In this document: piece after piece, positions 1 to 7,510 of the stretch
Layout: each line of letters begins with the position of its first letter
Position numbering within the stretch: the first letter of the stretch is position 1
NCBI RefSeq assembly: GCF_000331515.1
Contig: NZ_AMZO01000036.1
Coordinates: 62,001-126,000, forward strand
DNA length: 64,000 bases
Source of the DNA: Photobacterium marinum
Lineage (GTDB): Bacteria; Pseudomonadota; Gammaproteobacteria; Enterobacterales; Vibrionaceae
Direction: 5' to 3'
Program-made: the position numbers and the translations under genes
Notes under the pieces: model-generated
The model's input: the letters and a program-made list of their open reading frames with translations, nothing else
Database searches by the model: none
Told to the model about the DNA's origin: nothing

Positions 1-1
1 G

Positions 2-439
2 TTTTTCCAGCACGTCATGAAGCTGGATCCGTGCGTAATGTGTATCTATGAACGAGTGGCGATGATGGGTGTTGGCTTTGCAGCCCTGATTGGCATGATT
101 GCCCCTCAGAATGCAATTATCCGCTGGGCAGGCCTTGCCGCATGGGGTTACAGTGCTTACCGTGGTCTTGAGCTGGCTAAGGAACACGTCGGTTACCAGT
201 TCAACCCGTCGCCGTTTGCAACTTGCGATCTGTTCGTGAAGTTTCCGGAGTGGGCACCGCTGAATAAATGGGTACCATGGATGTTTGAAGCAACTGGGGA
301 CTGCAGCAAAGTTGTCTGGTCTTTCCTTGGCCAGTCAATGCCTCAATGGCTGGTTATCATCTTCACCGCTAACCTTGTCGCTTTGGCTATCATTGCTGTA
401 GCGCAGTTTTTGGGAAGTGTAGATAAGAAACAAAGCTAA
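2..439 (+). CDS. dsbB: Disulfide bond formation protein B (DsbB), 5' end missing
   Basis: DsbB is the inner-membrane quinone reductase that reoxidises periplasmic DsbA. The frame is open to the window edge, so the start and first membrane segment lie outside. The visible part begins in the first periplasmic loop with the Cys-X2-Cys pair (DPCVMC, followed by IYER), then has hydrophobic segments, and the second cysteine pair appears as FATCDLF and TGDCSK. A last hydrophobic segment (WLVIIFTANLVALAII) and a short basic tail end the protein. All four redox cysteines are therefore present. A terminator follows about 30 bases downstream and the next gene is convergent. The identification rests on the cysteine pattern and membrane layout and is firm; only the N-terminus is unknown. 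Confidence 0.93.
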   Translation, partial: FFQHVMKLDPCVMCIYERVAMMGVGFAALIGMIAPQNAIIRWAGLAAWGYSAYRGLELAKEHVGYQFNPSPFATCDLFVKFPEWAPLNKWVPWMFEATGDCSKVVWSFLGQSMPQWLVIIFTANLVALAIIAVAQFLGSVDKKQS

Positions 440-469
440 CGTTCAAAGCTTCAAATACACAAAAAAGAT

Positions 470-502
470 AAAGGCGGAAAACCTAAGTTTGCCGCCTTTT
501 TT
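470..502. terminator. Terminator between dsbB and the convergent Nudix gene
   Basis: AAAGGCGG at 470-477 pairs with CCGCCTTT at 492-499, and T residues follow on the plus strand. It sits 30 bases after the dsbB stop. A-rich sequence upstream means it may also stop minus-strand transcription from the Nudix gene. Confidence 0.8.
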
Positions 503-532
503 ATTCTTATACCAAACTGACCAATGGGATGC

Positions 533-964
533 TTAGTCCTTAGTCTGATTTTTCACACCCAGCGCATCCACTATCGGGTAATCCGCCGGGCAAAGCTGGT
601 AGGTCGTCATCTGCGAATCTTCAACCCACACGGCATCCTGATGGCTGTGCAACGCCAACTCACCAGAACGCCAGTGGCTGACAAAACCTCGCAGGCGTAT
701 CACCTTGTCGCCATAATCAAAGACGCTGTCAGCGAGCCAGTCACCGGTTTCAGTTTCAATCGCCAGCTCTTCCTGCAGCTCGCGCTCAAGCGCTTGCTCC
801 GGTGTTTCACCCGCTTCAACCTTTCCGCCGGGAAATTCCCACAAGCCGCCTTGGCTGGCATGTTCAAACCGCTGAGCAAGCAGGTACTTACCTTCTTTCT
901 CAATCACTCCGGCAACCACCAGAATTTCTGGCTTATCTTGGGAAGCTGAGCTCAAGTCAGTCAT
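533..964 (-). CDS. Nudix hydrolase, NudG/MutT-like (d)NTP pyrophosphohydrolase
   Basis: This 143-aa protein is a single Nudix domain. The Nudix box is clear: GGKVEAGE, then ALERELQEELAI, matching G-X5-E-X7-R-E-U-X-E-E-X-G-U except for the final glycine, which is Ala here. The N-terminal strand (EILVVAGVIEKEGKYLLAQR) and the C-terminal LCPADYP segment recall E. coli NudG, which hydrolyses oxidised or methylated dCTP/CTP, more than canonical MutT. Housecleaning of damaged nucleotides is the likely role, but the substrate cannot be read from sequence. The start codon overlaps the stop of the upstream SEC-C gene by one base (TAATG on the minus strand), so the two are translationally coupled. Confidence 0.85.
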   Translation of the reverse strand: MTDLSSASQDKPEILVVAGVIEKEGKYLLAQRFEHASQGGLWEFPGGKVEAGETPEQALERELQEELAIETETGDWLADSVFDYGDKVIRLRGFVSHWRSGELALHSHQDAVWVEDSQMTTYQLCPADYPIVDALGVKNQTKD

Positions 965-1614
965 TAATTACCACAGCATTGTTTGAATTTTTTACCGCTA
1001 CCACAAGGGCAGGCATCATTACGACCGGTTTCTTTATACGGATTTACTGCCTGTGCACCGGCACCTTGCTGAAGTTCGTCGGCAGCCATCACCACTTCCG
1101 TCAACATCAACGGCAACTGAGCATAAAGCGACTCTGGTTGTGGCATACCTGTTACACCCGCTTCTTCCATCTGAGCCAGAGTTGAACTCTCATCGACCAG
1201 CAACATGCAGGTTGTCAGCAGTGCCGATAGCATACGCATCGTACCATCAGAAATCGGCTGTTCTTCCCAGTTAGGTTCAATGAAAGACCACACAGCTAAG
1301 AAACCTTCGGCAAAATGACTCAGGTCGTCAGTGATACCCGTTTCTTCTTCCCAGTTCACCTGTGAAGGAAGCACATACTCACCAGCTTTAATGTGACGGT
1401 ATTGCATCTCAAAGTGATTCAGGATCGCCATTTTCTGCTCTTCGGCCACAGCTACCGGTTCGTCTTCATCAACGCCACCTGTTACCAGCACCGGCAACCA
1501 TGTTTCCGGTTCCATCGGTTTCGGGTTGGCATTCGCAGCAAGTAAAGCACCTTCAATAAAAGCAGCTGGCATGCCATCCCAGTCGGCTGGCAGGGTCATT
1601 AATTCTGTCATCAT
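964..1614 (-). CDS. YecA/UPF0149-like protein with C-terminal SEC-C zinc motif
   Basis: This 216-aa acidic protein resembles the YecA family. The N-terminal half carries the family-like segment EPETWLPVLVTGG, and the C-terminus is a textbook SEC-C motif, GRNDACPCGSGKKFKQCC, which binds one zinc ion and is also found at the end of SecA. The molecular function of the family is not well established. Two adjacent in-frame ATGs (1614 and 1611) could both start it; GGAA lies just upstream. It is the first gene of a two-gene unit with the Nudix hydrolase, sharing a TAATG junction. Confidence 0.83.
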   Translation of the reverse strand: MMTELMTLPADWDGMPAAFIEGALLAANANPKPMEPETWLPVLVTGGVDEDEPVAVAEEQKMAILNHFEMQYRHIKAGEYVLPSQVNWEEETGITDDLSHFAEGFLAVWSFIEPNWEEQPISDGTMRMLSALLTTCMLLVDESSTLAQMEEAGVTGMPQPESLYAQLPLMLTEVVMAADELQQGAGAQAVNPYKETGRNDACPCGSGKKFKQCCGN

Positions 1615-1842
1615 ATATTCCGGTTATCGAGCAAATCAGAAATAAGCCGCAGATTATATACCCAATAGACCTTTACCAAGAAGTAAAGTTACGCTGATGC
1701 CAAATAGCCCCAATGAAAGTAAACAGTGACGTTTTGCCATCATTTAACTATCAAACCAACAGAACCGAACTATTTTCGTTGAATTTTTCCTCGGATACTG
1801 GCAAAAAAGAATGTCGTAGCGACAAAACTCAGGAAGAAATTA

Positions 1843-2541
1843 ATGTCTCAGGGAACAGCAAATGCAATTATTGCCGGAGCCAGTGGCTTAGTAGGAGATG
1901 AGCTCCTTCACCAGCTTCTTGGTCATCCGCATTTCCAGACTGTCTATTCTCTTTCTCGTCACGAACTCCCTTTTCACAGCAATAAGCTGGTTCAGATAAT
2001 TCATCCTGAGCTAAGGATCACTTCCTGGGAAGACTCTGATTTAACCCCGACCATCGGTTTTATCTGTCTCGGCACCACCAAAAAACAAGCCGGTAGTAAC
2101 AAAGCTCTGGAATCCGTCGACCTCCACCTTGTCAAAGAGGTGGCAACAACCATGCACCTGCTTGGCGTGAAGCATATCGTAGTAATTTCCAGCCTGTTCG
2201 CCAGCCGCTACTCCCCTTCCCACTATCTTCGCTGCAAAGGAAAAATGGAGCGGGCGCTGAAAAAGATAGGCTTTGACCATTGCGTATTTGTTCGCCCTGG
2301 CCCGCTCAAAGGTGAGCGCGTCAAACCACGCAAAGACGAACTGCTGGTTCAGAGTATTTTCAAACTGCTTCGCCCTATAGCGATTGGTCCACTGGCCCAC
2401 CTTAACCCCATCCCGGCTGAAGATGTTGCCAGAGCGATGCTGGAGCTTGCTCTGTTGGCTGAAGATAACGTCCTGAGCAAAGTAACCATTATCTCCGGCA
2501 AGGCGTTATTTCCTGATCCGTTGGAACATCAAACTGACTAG
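1843..2541 (+). CDS. NAD(P)-binding Rossmann-fold protein, TIP30/HTATIP2-like atypical SDR
   Basis: This 232-aa protein starts with a dinucleotide-binding loop (IIAGASGLVGDELL, GxSGxxG type) and contains ICLGTT, then HIVVISSLFAS with a Y-X3-K-like YLRCKGKMERAL downstream, as in atypical short-chain dehydrogenases of the NmrA/TIP30 group. Substrate and pathway are unknown. AGGAAG lies 7 bases before the ATG at 1843; an upstream open frame from 1713 has no such site and is not used. It stands alone, about 100 bases before dusC on the same strand. Confidence 0.8.
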   Translation: MSQGTANAIIAGASGLVGDELLHQLLGHPHFQTVYSLSRHELPFHSNKLVQIIHPELRITSWEDSDLTPTIGFICLGTTKKQAGSNKALESVDLHLVKEVATTMHLLGVKHIVVISSLFASRYSPSHYLRCKGKMERALKKIGFDHCVFVRPGPLKGERVKPRKDELLVQSIFKLLRPIAIGPLAHLNPIPAEDVARAMLELALLAEDNVLSKVTIISGKALFPDPLEHQTD

Positions 2542-2641
2542 AACTGATTAGAACTAACCAGTACTGACTAGGTGACAAGCCAGCCTTTCCGAACTAGAAT
2601 CTCGCCTCTTAAACAGTCAATAGTGCATTACGAGACAGGCT

Positions 2642-3592
2642 ATGCGAGTTATTTTAGGCCCGATGGAAGGCGTCCTTGATCACCTGATGCGGGAGATGCT
2701 CACCGAAATCAATGATTACGATCTGTGTGTGACCGAATTTGTTCGCATTGTCGACCAACTGTTACCTAACAGTGTCTTCTATCGCCTGTGCCCAGAGCTG
2801 CACAACGGAGGTAAAACCTCATCCGGAACTCCGGTCCGTATACAGCTACTCGGTCAGGATCCTCACTGGATGGCAGAAAATGCCTATAGAGCAATTGAGC
2901 TCGGCTCTCCCGGCGTAGATATCAACTTTGGCTGTCCGGCTAAATCGGTAAATAAAAACCGCGGCGGAGCATCTCTGCTCAAAGAGCCTGAACTTATCTA
3001 CCAAATCGTCAAAACTGTACGTGAGGCTGTTGATCCTGCTAAGCCAGTTTCGGCAAAAATCCGTCTGGGCTGGGATGACCCGTCACATGGCCTTGAAATC
3101 ACAGATGCGGTCGCTCAGGCTGGAGCAACAGAAGTCACCATTCATGCCCGCACCAAAGAAGATGGCTACAAGGCCGAAACCATTAAGTGGGAATACATTC
3201 GCGAAATCAAAGACAGGGTTGCCATTCCAATCATCGCCAACGGCGAAGTCTGGAACCACCAGAACGGCGAGGATTGCCTGAATGCTACCGGCGTTGACTC
3301 TCTGATGGTCTGCCGTGGCGCACTCAACCTGCCAAACCTGGGGAATGTGGTTAAACACAATCACCAACATATGAGCTGGGCTGATGTACTGACTCTGCTA
3401 CTCCGCTATTCAGAATACGAAATCAAGGGTGACAAGGGCCTGTACTACCCTAACCGAGTCAAGCAATGGTTAGCCTACCTGCGTCATGAATACCCGCAGG
3501 CAAAAGAACTGTTTGCTGATATCCGCCGACTTAATAAAGCGGCACCAATTGTAGAAATTCTGCAAAGCGCTCAACAGAATCTGGCGGCATAG
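2642..3592 (+). CDS. dusC: tRNA-dihydrouridine(16) synthase DusC
   Basis: FMN-dependent reductase that converts a uridine in the tRNA D-loop (U16 for the DusC group) to dihydrouridine. The 316-aa protein is a TIM barrel starting MRVILGPMEGVLD. It has the characteristic DINFGCPAKSVNKNRGGASLL segment (residues about 95-117, catalytic Cys in GCP), the FMN-contacting KIRLGWDD and TIHARTKEDGY, and phosphate-binding IPIIANGEVW near residues 196-205. MEGVLDHLMRE near the N-terminus is typical of DusC rather than DusA or DusB. It is monocistronic, followed by a strong bidirectional terminator. Confidence 0.94.
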   Translation: MRVILGPMEGVLDHLMREMLTEINDYDLCVTEFVRIVDQLLPNSVFYRLCPELHNGGKTSSGTPVRIQLLGQDPHWMAENAYRAIELGSPGVDINFGCPAKSVNKNRGGASLLKEPELIYQIVKTVREAVDPAKPVSAKIRLGWDDPSHGLEITDAVAQAGATEVTIHARTKEDGYKAETIKWEYIREIKDRVAIPIIANGEVWNHQNGEDCLNATGVDSLMVCRGALNLPNLGNVVKHNHQHMSWADVLTLLLRYSEYEIKGDKGLYYPNRVKQWLAYLRHEYPQAKELFADIRRLNKAAPIVEILQSAQQNLAA

Positions 3593-3630
3593 TAAAACCT
3601 TAGCCCTCTATTAAATGCAAAATTAAAAGC

Positions 3631-3659
3631 AAAAATCCCGGCGCAAGGCCGGGATTTTT
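3631..3659. terminator. Bidirectional terminator between dusC and ycgN
   Basis: AAAAATCCCGGC (3631-3642) and GCCGGGATTTTT (3648-3659) form a perfect 12-bp stem with a 5-base loop. A- and T-tracts on the two sides let it work for both converging genes. Confidence 0.9.
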
Positions 3660-3687
3660 CTGTCTTTTAGCGGGGTTATTACCCTTA

Positions 3688-4125
3688 TCAGCAGCGATCA
3701 GGATGATTCAGGATGTGGTCTTCCCAATCAATCACATTGATTTCATAAACCACTTTATCGCGTACCGATTCATCAGCTTTATGCATCGCTTCTTTCGTGC
3801 CAGTTAGCAGCGGGTGCCATTCCGGCAGATCTTTACCTTCGGCCAGTAAACGATAAGCACAGGTTTCCGGCAACCAGACAAATTCATCAATGCGATCACG
3901 GGTCAGCTTCAGGCACTCTTCACCAGATTTAAAGCGGTTCGGGTAATCTTTACAGGAACAGGTTTGGTCATCCAGCAGACTGCACGCAACATTGGTATAG
4001 TAAATTTCGTCGGTATCATCATCGATCAATTTATGCAGGCAACATTTACCACAACCGTCACAGAGTGATTCCCACTCCTGCTCAGTCATTACCTCTAAAC
4101 TCTTTTCTTGCCAAAAATGTACCAT
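3688..4125 (-). CDS. ycgN: YcgN/UPF0260 cysteine-cluster protein
   Basis: The 145-aa protein contains WESLCDGCGKCCLHKL followed by VACSLLDDQTCSCKDYPNRF and CAYRLLAEGKDLPEWHPLLTG, the signature of the UPF0260/YcgN family. The CxxCxxCC arrangement and later cysteines suggest binding of zinc or an iron-sulfur cluster; this family belongs to the wider YkgJ superfamily. The biological role is not known. The start at 4125 is preferred because FWQEKSLE upstream of MTEQEWES corresponds to the family N-terminus. It converges on dusC; a related small cysteine-cluster gene (YkgJ type) is divergently encoded at 4349. Confidence 0.9.
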   Translation of the reverse strand: MVHFWQEKSLEVMTEQEWESLCDGCGKCCLHKLIDDDTDEIYYTNVACSLLDDQTCSCKDYPNRFKSGEECLKLTRDRIDEFVWLPETCAYRLLAEGKDLPEWHPLLTGTKEAMHKADESVRDKVVYEINVIDWEDHILNHPDRC

Positions 4126-4348
4126 ATACCCAGCCTTTTCTGTGTCACGTCTTACCTTTGTAAGGAGGCGGTTTTATAGCCCTCTGAACGGTAAAGTGCA
4201 AGCATTTAAGCGGGATCCGGGCCGAAAAGGCGCTGTAATAATAGTCATTATTATTTAGCGCAGTGATAACCAATATTTTTTGATTCGTCAGCTTATGAAT
4301 GATAACTTTCGCAGCCGATTTAAGTGACAGATAAAGTATAGGTGAGTT

Positions 4349-4597
4349 ATGGAATGTAGATTAGGCTGTGGTGCCTGTTGTATTGCCCCGAGTATCTCGT
4401 CTGCCATTCCGGGAATGCCCAACGGAAAGCCAGCGGGAGTACGCTGTGTCCAACTCAACGACGACAATCTGTGTAAGCTGTTTGGTAAACCGGAACGCCC
4501 GGCGGTATGCCACAAGTTCAAAGCCTGTCCGGATGTCTGTGGGAAAACGTCCCAACAGGCACTGGATAATATTACCGAACTGGAAAACATGACCTGA
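4349..4597 (+). CDS. ykgJ: YkgJ family cysteine-cluster protein
   Basis: An 82-aa protein starting MECRLGCGACCIAPSIS and containing CVQLNDDNLCKLFGKPERPAVCHKF, the CxxxCxxCC-type arrangement of the YkgJ family with a second Cys pair and a further CPDVC. A metal-binding role is inferred from the cysteines; no reaction is established. GGTGAG lies about 6 bases upstream of the ATG. The last codons and stop lie within an inverted repeat (4582-4610). Confidence 0.87.
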   Translation: MECRLGCGACCIAPSISSAIPGMPNGKPAGVRCVQLNDDNLCKLFGKPERPAVCHKFKACPDVCGKTSQQALDNITELENMT

Positions 4598-4610
4598 AGT
4601 CATGTTTTCC
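4582..4610. terminator. Inverted repeat spanning the end of ykgJ
   Basis: GGAAAACATGAC (4582-4593) and GTCATGTTTTCC (4599-4610) form a 12-bp stem with a 5-base loop that includes the ykgJ stop codon. No T-run directly follows, so intrinsic termination is uncertain; it may protect the 3' end or terminate inefficiently between the convergent genes. Confidence 0.5.
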
Positions 4611-4641
4611 GAAAGCCTGTTTATTTTAACGATTATTGTCG

Positions 4642-4887
4642 TTATTCAGTCACTTCTCCGGTAAGAATACGTAATACCGATTTAGCGTGCTCAACAGCCT
4701 GATGACCTGAGTAAGTCAGGTAACCACCATCCTCCTGAGTAACTAATCCTTTCGAATACAGACGCTTTGCTGCTGCTACCATGTCCGGTGCAGCTGAACT
4801 ATGCACCTTAATCCCTTCCATATTGCTGTGCATTGGAAATTTCACCAGCAGATTCATTTCTTCAACAAGTTCTGGCGTATACGGCAT
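4642..4887 (-). CDS. Conserved small protein, TIGR02647-like
   Basis: This 81-aa protein (MPYTPELVEEMNLLVKF...) looks like a small conserved protein found in Vibrio and Pseudomonas relatives and listed as TIGR02647. It contains repeated short helical segments including AAAKRLYSKGLVTQEDGGYLT, which resembles a small winged-helix or DNA-binding-like fold, but this is inference. The start at 4887 is chosen over an open frame to 5013 because AGAGGTTT precedes this ATG by about 5 bases and the upstream extension has no family resemblance. Function unknown. Confidence 0.75.
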   Translation of the reverse strand: MPYTPELVEEMNLLVKFPMHSNMEGIKVHSSAAPDMVAAAKRLYSKGLVTQEDGGYLTYSGHQAVEHAKSVLRILTGEVTE

Positions 4888-5027
4888 AGTAAACCTCTTT
4901 CTTTTTCTGTGATGAGTTAATACTAGCGGCTTGCCGGAAGAAAAGTAGGTGCCAAGATCATATCTGGTCGTGGTTACAGCAGCGAAAAAGCGACGTGCTT
5001 CAAAGAAATGCACATTTGTGAAAACAA

Positions 5028-5053
5028 AAAGGCCGCTGTTCTAAGCGGCCTTT
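5028..5053 (-). terminator. Terminator downstream of the Tim44-like gene
   Basis: AAAGGCCGC (5028-5036) and GCGGCCTTT (5045-5053) form a 9-bp stem. On the minus strand it is followed by a T-run (TTTTTG), 28 bases past the stop of the Tim44-like gene. Confidence 0.82.
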
Positions 5054-5080
5054 GAGTTAATTTTTCTTATTGTTCAATAA

Positions 5081-5950
5081 TTAAGCTTGGATACCAACAA
5101 TCAGCCAAGGCGCATTCGGCGTCAGCAAATCACGCTCCAGGTGCCAGATATCAGTGATCTCTTCTTCAACGTCTTCATGACGATCTTTGTATCGACCAGA
5201 GAACTTCACACTCAACTGAGCAATGCTCACATCATAATCAGCACGAACCAGTTCAGCATCAACATACATTACTTCTGTATGCTGCTCACCTTCAAGTTTT
5301 GCGCGCTCAGCTACCAGATCATCAAACAATGCCGGGCTGACATACTCGCGAATTGTCTCCAGCTCGTTATGGTTCCATGCGCCCTGAAGAATACGGTAAT
5401 GTTCACGGGAACCGTTCAGGAAGGCATTCATATTAAAGCCCGGAACCAGATTAAACGGCACATCGCTGTCTGAAGAAGCAAAGCCCTGTGATTCAGACGA
5501 AGTTGAATTCATTTCCGGTGCTGACTGGCGATATTGCTGATGCGGCGAATTTCCGGCATAAGCTTCACGGTGCCCCATTGGCGTTGATTTCGCTCCGCGC
5601 ATGGATTTGAACAGCTTAAAGATCACAAATGCAATCAGGCCAATAATCAGAATATCCATGAACTGGATACCTTCAAAAGCGCCACCGAAGAATGCAGCCA
5701 ACAGACCACCAGCCAGTAAGCCGCCCAGCAGGCCGCCCATCAGGCCTTTCTTACTAGAATTCTTAGCCGGATTAGCCGTCGGGTTCTGTTGTTTCAGTGT
5801 ATCGGTCTGTTGTGGTTTCTGTTGTTTTACCGGCGCAGTTTTAAAGCTTTTGCCGAACGATTTACCACCACCAAATTTCTTTGCTTCCGCATGCGGTGTC
5901 ATAAATGACACCGTCAGAATCAAAGCAAATACTGTGAAGAAGCGTTTCAT
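5081..5950 (-). CDS. Tim44-like domain inner-membrane protein
   Basis: This 289-aa protein begins with a signal peptide (MKRFFTVFALILTVSFMTPHAEAK), followed by a Gly/Lys/Gln-rich linker, two close hydrophobic stretches (GLLGGLLAGGLLAAFFGGAF and DILIIGLIAFVIFKLF) and a soluble C-terminal Tim44-like domain with LVPGFNMNAFLNGSREHYRILQGAWN and DIWHLERDLLTPNAPWLIVGIQ. The fold resembles mitochondrial Tim44/MRPL45, but the bacterial function is not defined. The start at 5950 is preferred over the open frame to 6013 because it gives a complete signal peptide and AAAGGT lies upstream. It is monocistronic. Confidence 0.82.
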   Translation of the reverse strand: MKRFFTVFALILTVSFMTPHAEAKKFGGGKSFGKSFKTAPVKQQKPQQTDTLKQQNPTANPAKNSSKKGLMGGLLGGLLAGGLLAAFFGGAFEGIQFMDILIIGLIAFVIFKLFKSMRGAKSTPMGHREAYAGNSPHQQYRQSAPEMNSTSSESQGFASSDSDVPFNLVPGFNMNAFLNGSREHYRILQGAWNHNELETIREYVSPALFDDLVAERAKLEGEQHTEVMYVDAELVRADYDVSIAQLSVKFSGRYKDRHEDVEEEITDIWHLERDLLTPNAPWLIVGIQA

Positions 5951-6212
5951 GGATATGGATACCTTTGCCAAATTTATGCCCTTGAATCCTAGCGGGCAAC
6001 AACTGAATGTCAACTAAACAGCATGAGCAAATTGTTACTAATATTTATCGCTTGAAAATTAGCTAATAAAACAGGTGGTAAATTATCTGTTTACATTCAT
6101 ATTAAACAGGCTCAAACTATCAATAATTCCATTATCCAATTGGTATTACAGCACTAATTGCTAATAATATCGGTAACAAGGATATCACCGATAACAACAG
6201 GACGTATTGGTC

Positions 6213-6608
6213 ATGCAAGACACCCACAGCAAATTCATCGGTTACCTTCTTTGGATTTTTGGTTTCACTGGCGCTCATCGTTTTTATTACGGCAAGCCTG
6301 TTACCGGAACAATCTGGTTCTTAACTCTGGGACTTTGCGGTATCGGCTGGCTGATTGACCTTTTCCTGATCCCTTCAATGGACCGAGAGGCCGACCTTCG
6401 TTTTCAAAGCGGAGAAACCGATTATAACATTGCATGGCTGTTGCTTACTTTTCTTGGTGTATTCGGCGTTCATCGAATGTACATGGGCAAATGGCTGACT
6501 GGGATCCTCTATTTGCTCACCTTTGGTTTTTTCCTGATCGGTGTGCTTATCGATTTCTGGACATTAAATGATCAGATTTCCATTCGGAATGCAGAGCGAA
6601 GAAAATAA
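6213..6608 (+). CDS. Membrane protein with two TM2 domains
   Basis: This 131-aa membrane protein contains two similar halves, each with the TM2 pattern of two helices joined by a short turn. The first is YLLWIFGFTGAHRFYYGK...GTIWFLTLGLCGIGWLIDLF and the second is LLTFLGVFGVHRMYMGK...GILYLLTFGFFLIGVLIDFW. The G-H-R-F/M-Y-G/M-G-K core is repeated in both. Molecular function of TM2 proteins in bacteria is unclear. The ATG at 6213, with ACAGGACG about 10 bases upstream, is preferred to an in-frame TTG at 6207. Confidence 0.85.
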   Translation: MQDTHSKFIGYLLWIFGFTGAHRFYYGKPVTGTIWFLTLGLCGIGWLIDLFLIPSMDREADLRFQSGETDYNIAWLLLTFLGVFGVHRMYMGKWLTGILYLLTFGFFLIGVLIDFWTLNDQISIRNAERRK

Positions 6609-6679
6609 AGTGCACTGCCTCTGGTTTCAACAGAAGCCAATATTCAGCTTTAATCTAGTCGGAATTGTGCTCGCTTGTG

Positions 6680-6695
6680 TTTGATATAAATCACA
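6680..6695. promoter_or_regulatory. CRP-like site
   Basis: TTTGA-TATAAA-TCACA matches the TGTGA-N6-TCACA consensus in nine of ten defined positions. A larger inverted repeat, CTTGTG with CACAAG, surrounds it. It is about 200 bases upstream of the TetR gene, far for direct activation, so this is only a candidate. Confidence 0.35.
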
Positions 6696-6765
6696 AGTGA
6701 CCGAGTAATCAGCAAAGTGACTTCCTTTAAGCTTGACCCTAAAGACGGATAACAACTAAAATATC

Positions 6766-6776
6766 GAACATCGTTC
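6766..6776. promoter_or_regulatory. Interrupted palindrome GAAC-ATC-GTTC, candidate TetR operator
   Basis: GAAC and GTTC are inverted around three bases, within an AT-rich stretch upstream of a TetR-family gene. Autoregulation through such a palindrome is common in the family; no binding data exist here. Confidence 0.35.
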
Positions 6777-6817
6777 TATATTATATCCGTTCGGCTTAAG
6801 CTATCGGTATACATTAT

Positions 6818-6867
6818 TACTTTGCAAACACCTGGCTGTGTTTATCCATATTACAATTAGCAAAGTA
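6818..6867 (+). promoter_or_regulatory. Nested inverted repeats in the leader of the TetR gene
   Basis: TACTTTGC (6818-6825) and GCAAAGTA (6860-6867) are perfect inverted 8-mers. Inside them AAACAC (6826-6831) and GTGTTT (6838-6843) are also inverted. Either a leader hairpin or an operator is possible; it ends about 30 bases before the ATG. Confidence 0.45.
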
Positions 6868-6896
6868 AAACTATTTTCAATTGAGAGTAAAATTCA

Positions 6897-7493
6897 ATGG
6901 CAAGACGAAATGACCATACTCGTGAAGAGTTGGTAAATATGACACTGGAGCAAGTCAAAAACTTTCTCAATGAACACCCGCATCACGAGCTTAGCCTTCG
7001 CAAAGTTGCCGGCATGATCGGCTACGTGCCAAGCACCCTTGTTAACGTATTCGGCAACTACAACCTGCTGCTTCTTCACGCTGTCGCCCAAACTCTGGAT
7101 GAACTTTTTGCTGAAGCTGAAGAGCAGATGAAAGATGTAACATCTCCTGAAGATGCTCTGCGTAAGCTAGCATACTGCTACCTTAATTTTGCAGCTGCAC
7201 ACCCTTATCGCTGGCAGCTGATTTTCCAACACACTATGCAGGGCGAAGAGCTACCGGAATGGCAGTCTGATCGTATCGACAATATGACGGGTATGCTGGA
7301 AGCACTGATCCGCGACATTACCCCAGAAAAAACAGATGCAGAAGTACTGGAAGCCAGCCGCGTATTGTGGGCAGGTGTTCACGGTATCACCCTGCTTTCT
7401 GTAGATGACAAGCTCTTTACCTCGACGCCGGTTGATGGCAAAGCACTGATCGACAACCTTATCGATACCTACCTCAACGCTTGGAAAGCTTAA
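6897..7493 (+). CDS. TetR/AcrR family transcriptional regulator
   Basis: This 198-aa protein has an N-terminal HTH of TetR type: MTLEQVKNFL, then HHELSLRKVAGMIGYVPSTLVNVFGNYNLLLLHAV, where GY-S-L-F-N-LL fits the family pattern. The C-terminal helical domain (AHPYRWQLIFQHTM, VLWAGVHGITLLSVDDKLF) resembles the TetR_C_13/WHG ligand-binding type. The start at 6897 is the first ATG in frame with the HTH; GAGAG lies close upstream. It is 17 bases upstream of the MFS-acyltransferase gene, so it probably regulates that gene and itself, with a lipid-derived ligand a reasonable guess. Confidence 0.87.
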   Translation: MARRNDHTREELVNMTLEQVKNFLNEHPHHELSLRKVAGMIGYVPSTLVNVFGNYNLLLLHAVAQTLDELFAEAEEQMKDVTSPEDALRKLAYCYLNFAAAHPYRWQLIFQHTMQGEELPEWQSDRIDNMTGMLEALIRDITPEKTDAEVLEASRVLWAGVHGITLLSVDDKLFTSTPVDGKALIDNLIDTYLNAWKA

Positions 7494-7510
7494 GCGGAGT
7501 GTAGATTAGA

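Larger units (their letters stand above)
6609..6896. other. Regulatory-looking intergenic region before the TetR gene
   Basis: No gene is seen in these 288 bases. They hold three symmetric motifs: a CRP-like element with CTTGTG/CACAAG flanks near 6675-6696, an interrupted palindrome GAACATCGTTC at 6766-6776, and nested inverted repeats at 6818-6867 just upstream of the start codon. They are listed separately. Confidence 0.6.

Noticed and set aside
1713..1901. 62-codon open frame before the Rossmann-fold gene
   Set aside because: No ribosome site; it overlaps the start of the 1843 gene in another frame and has no recognisable features.
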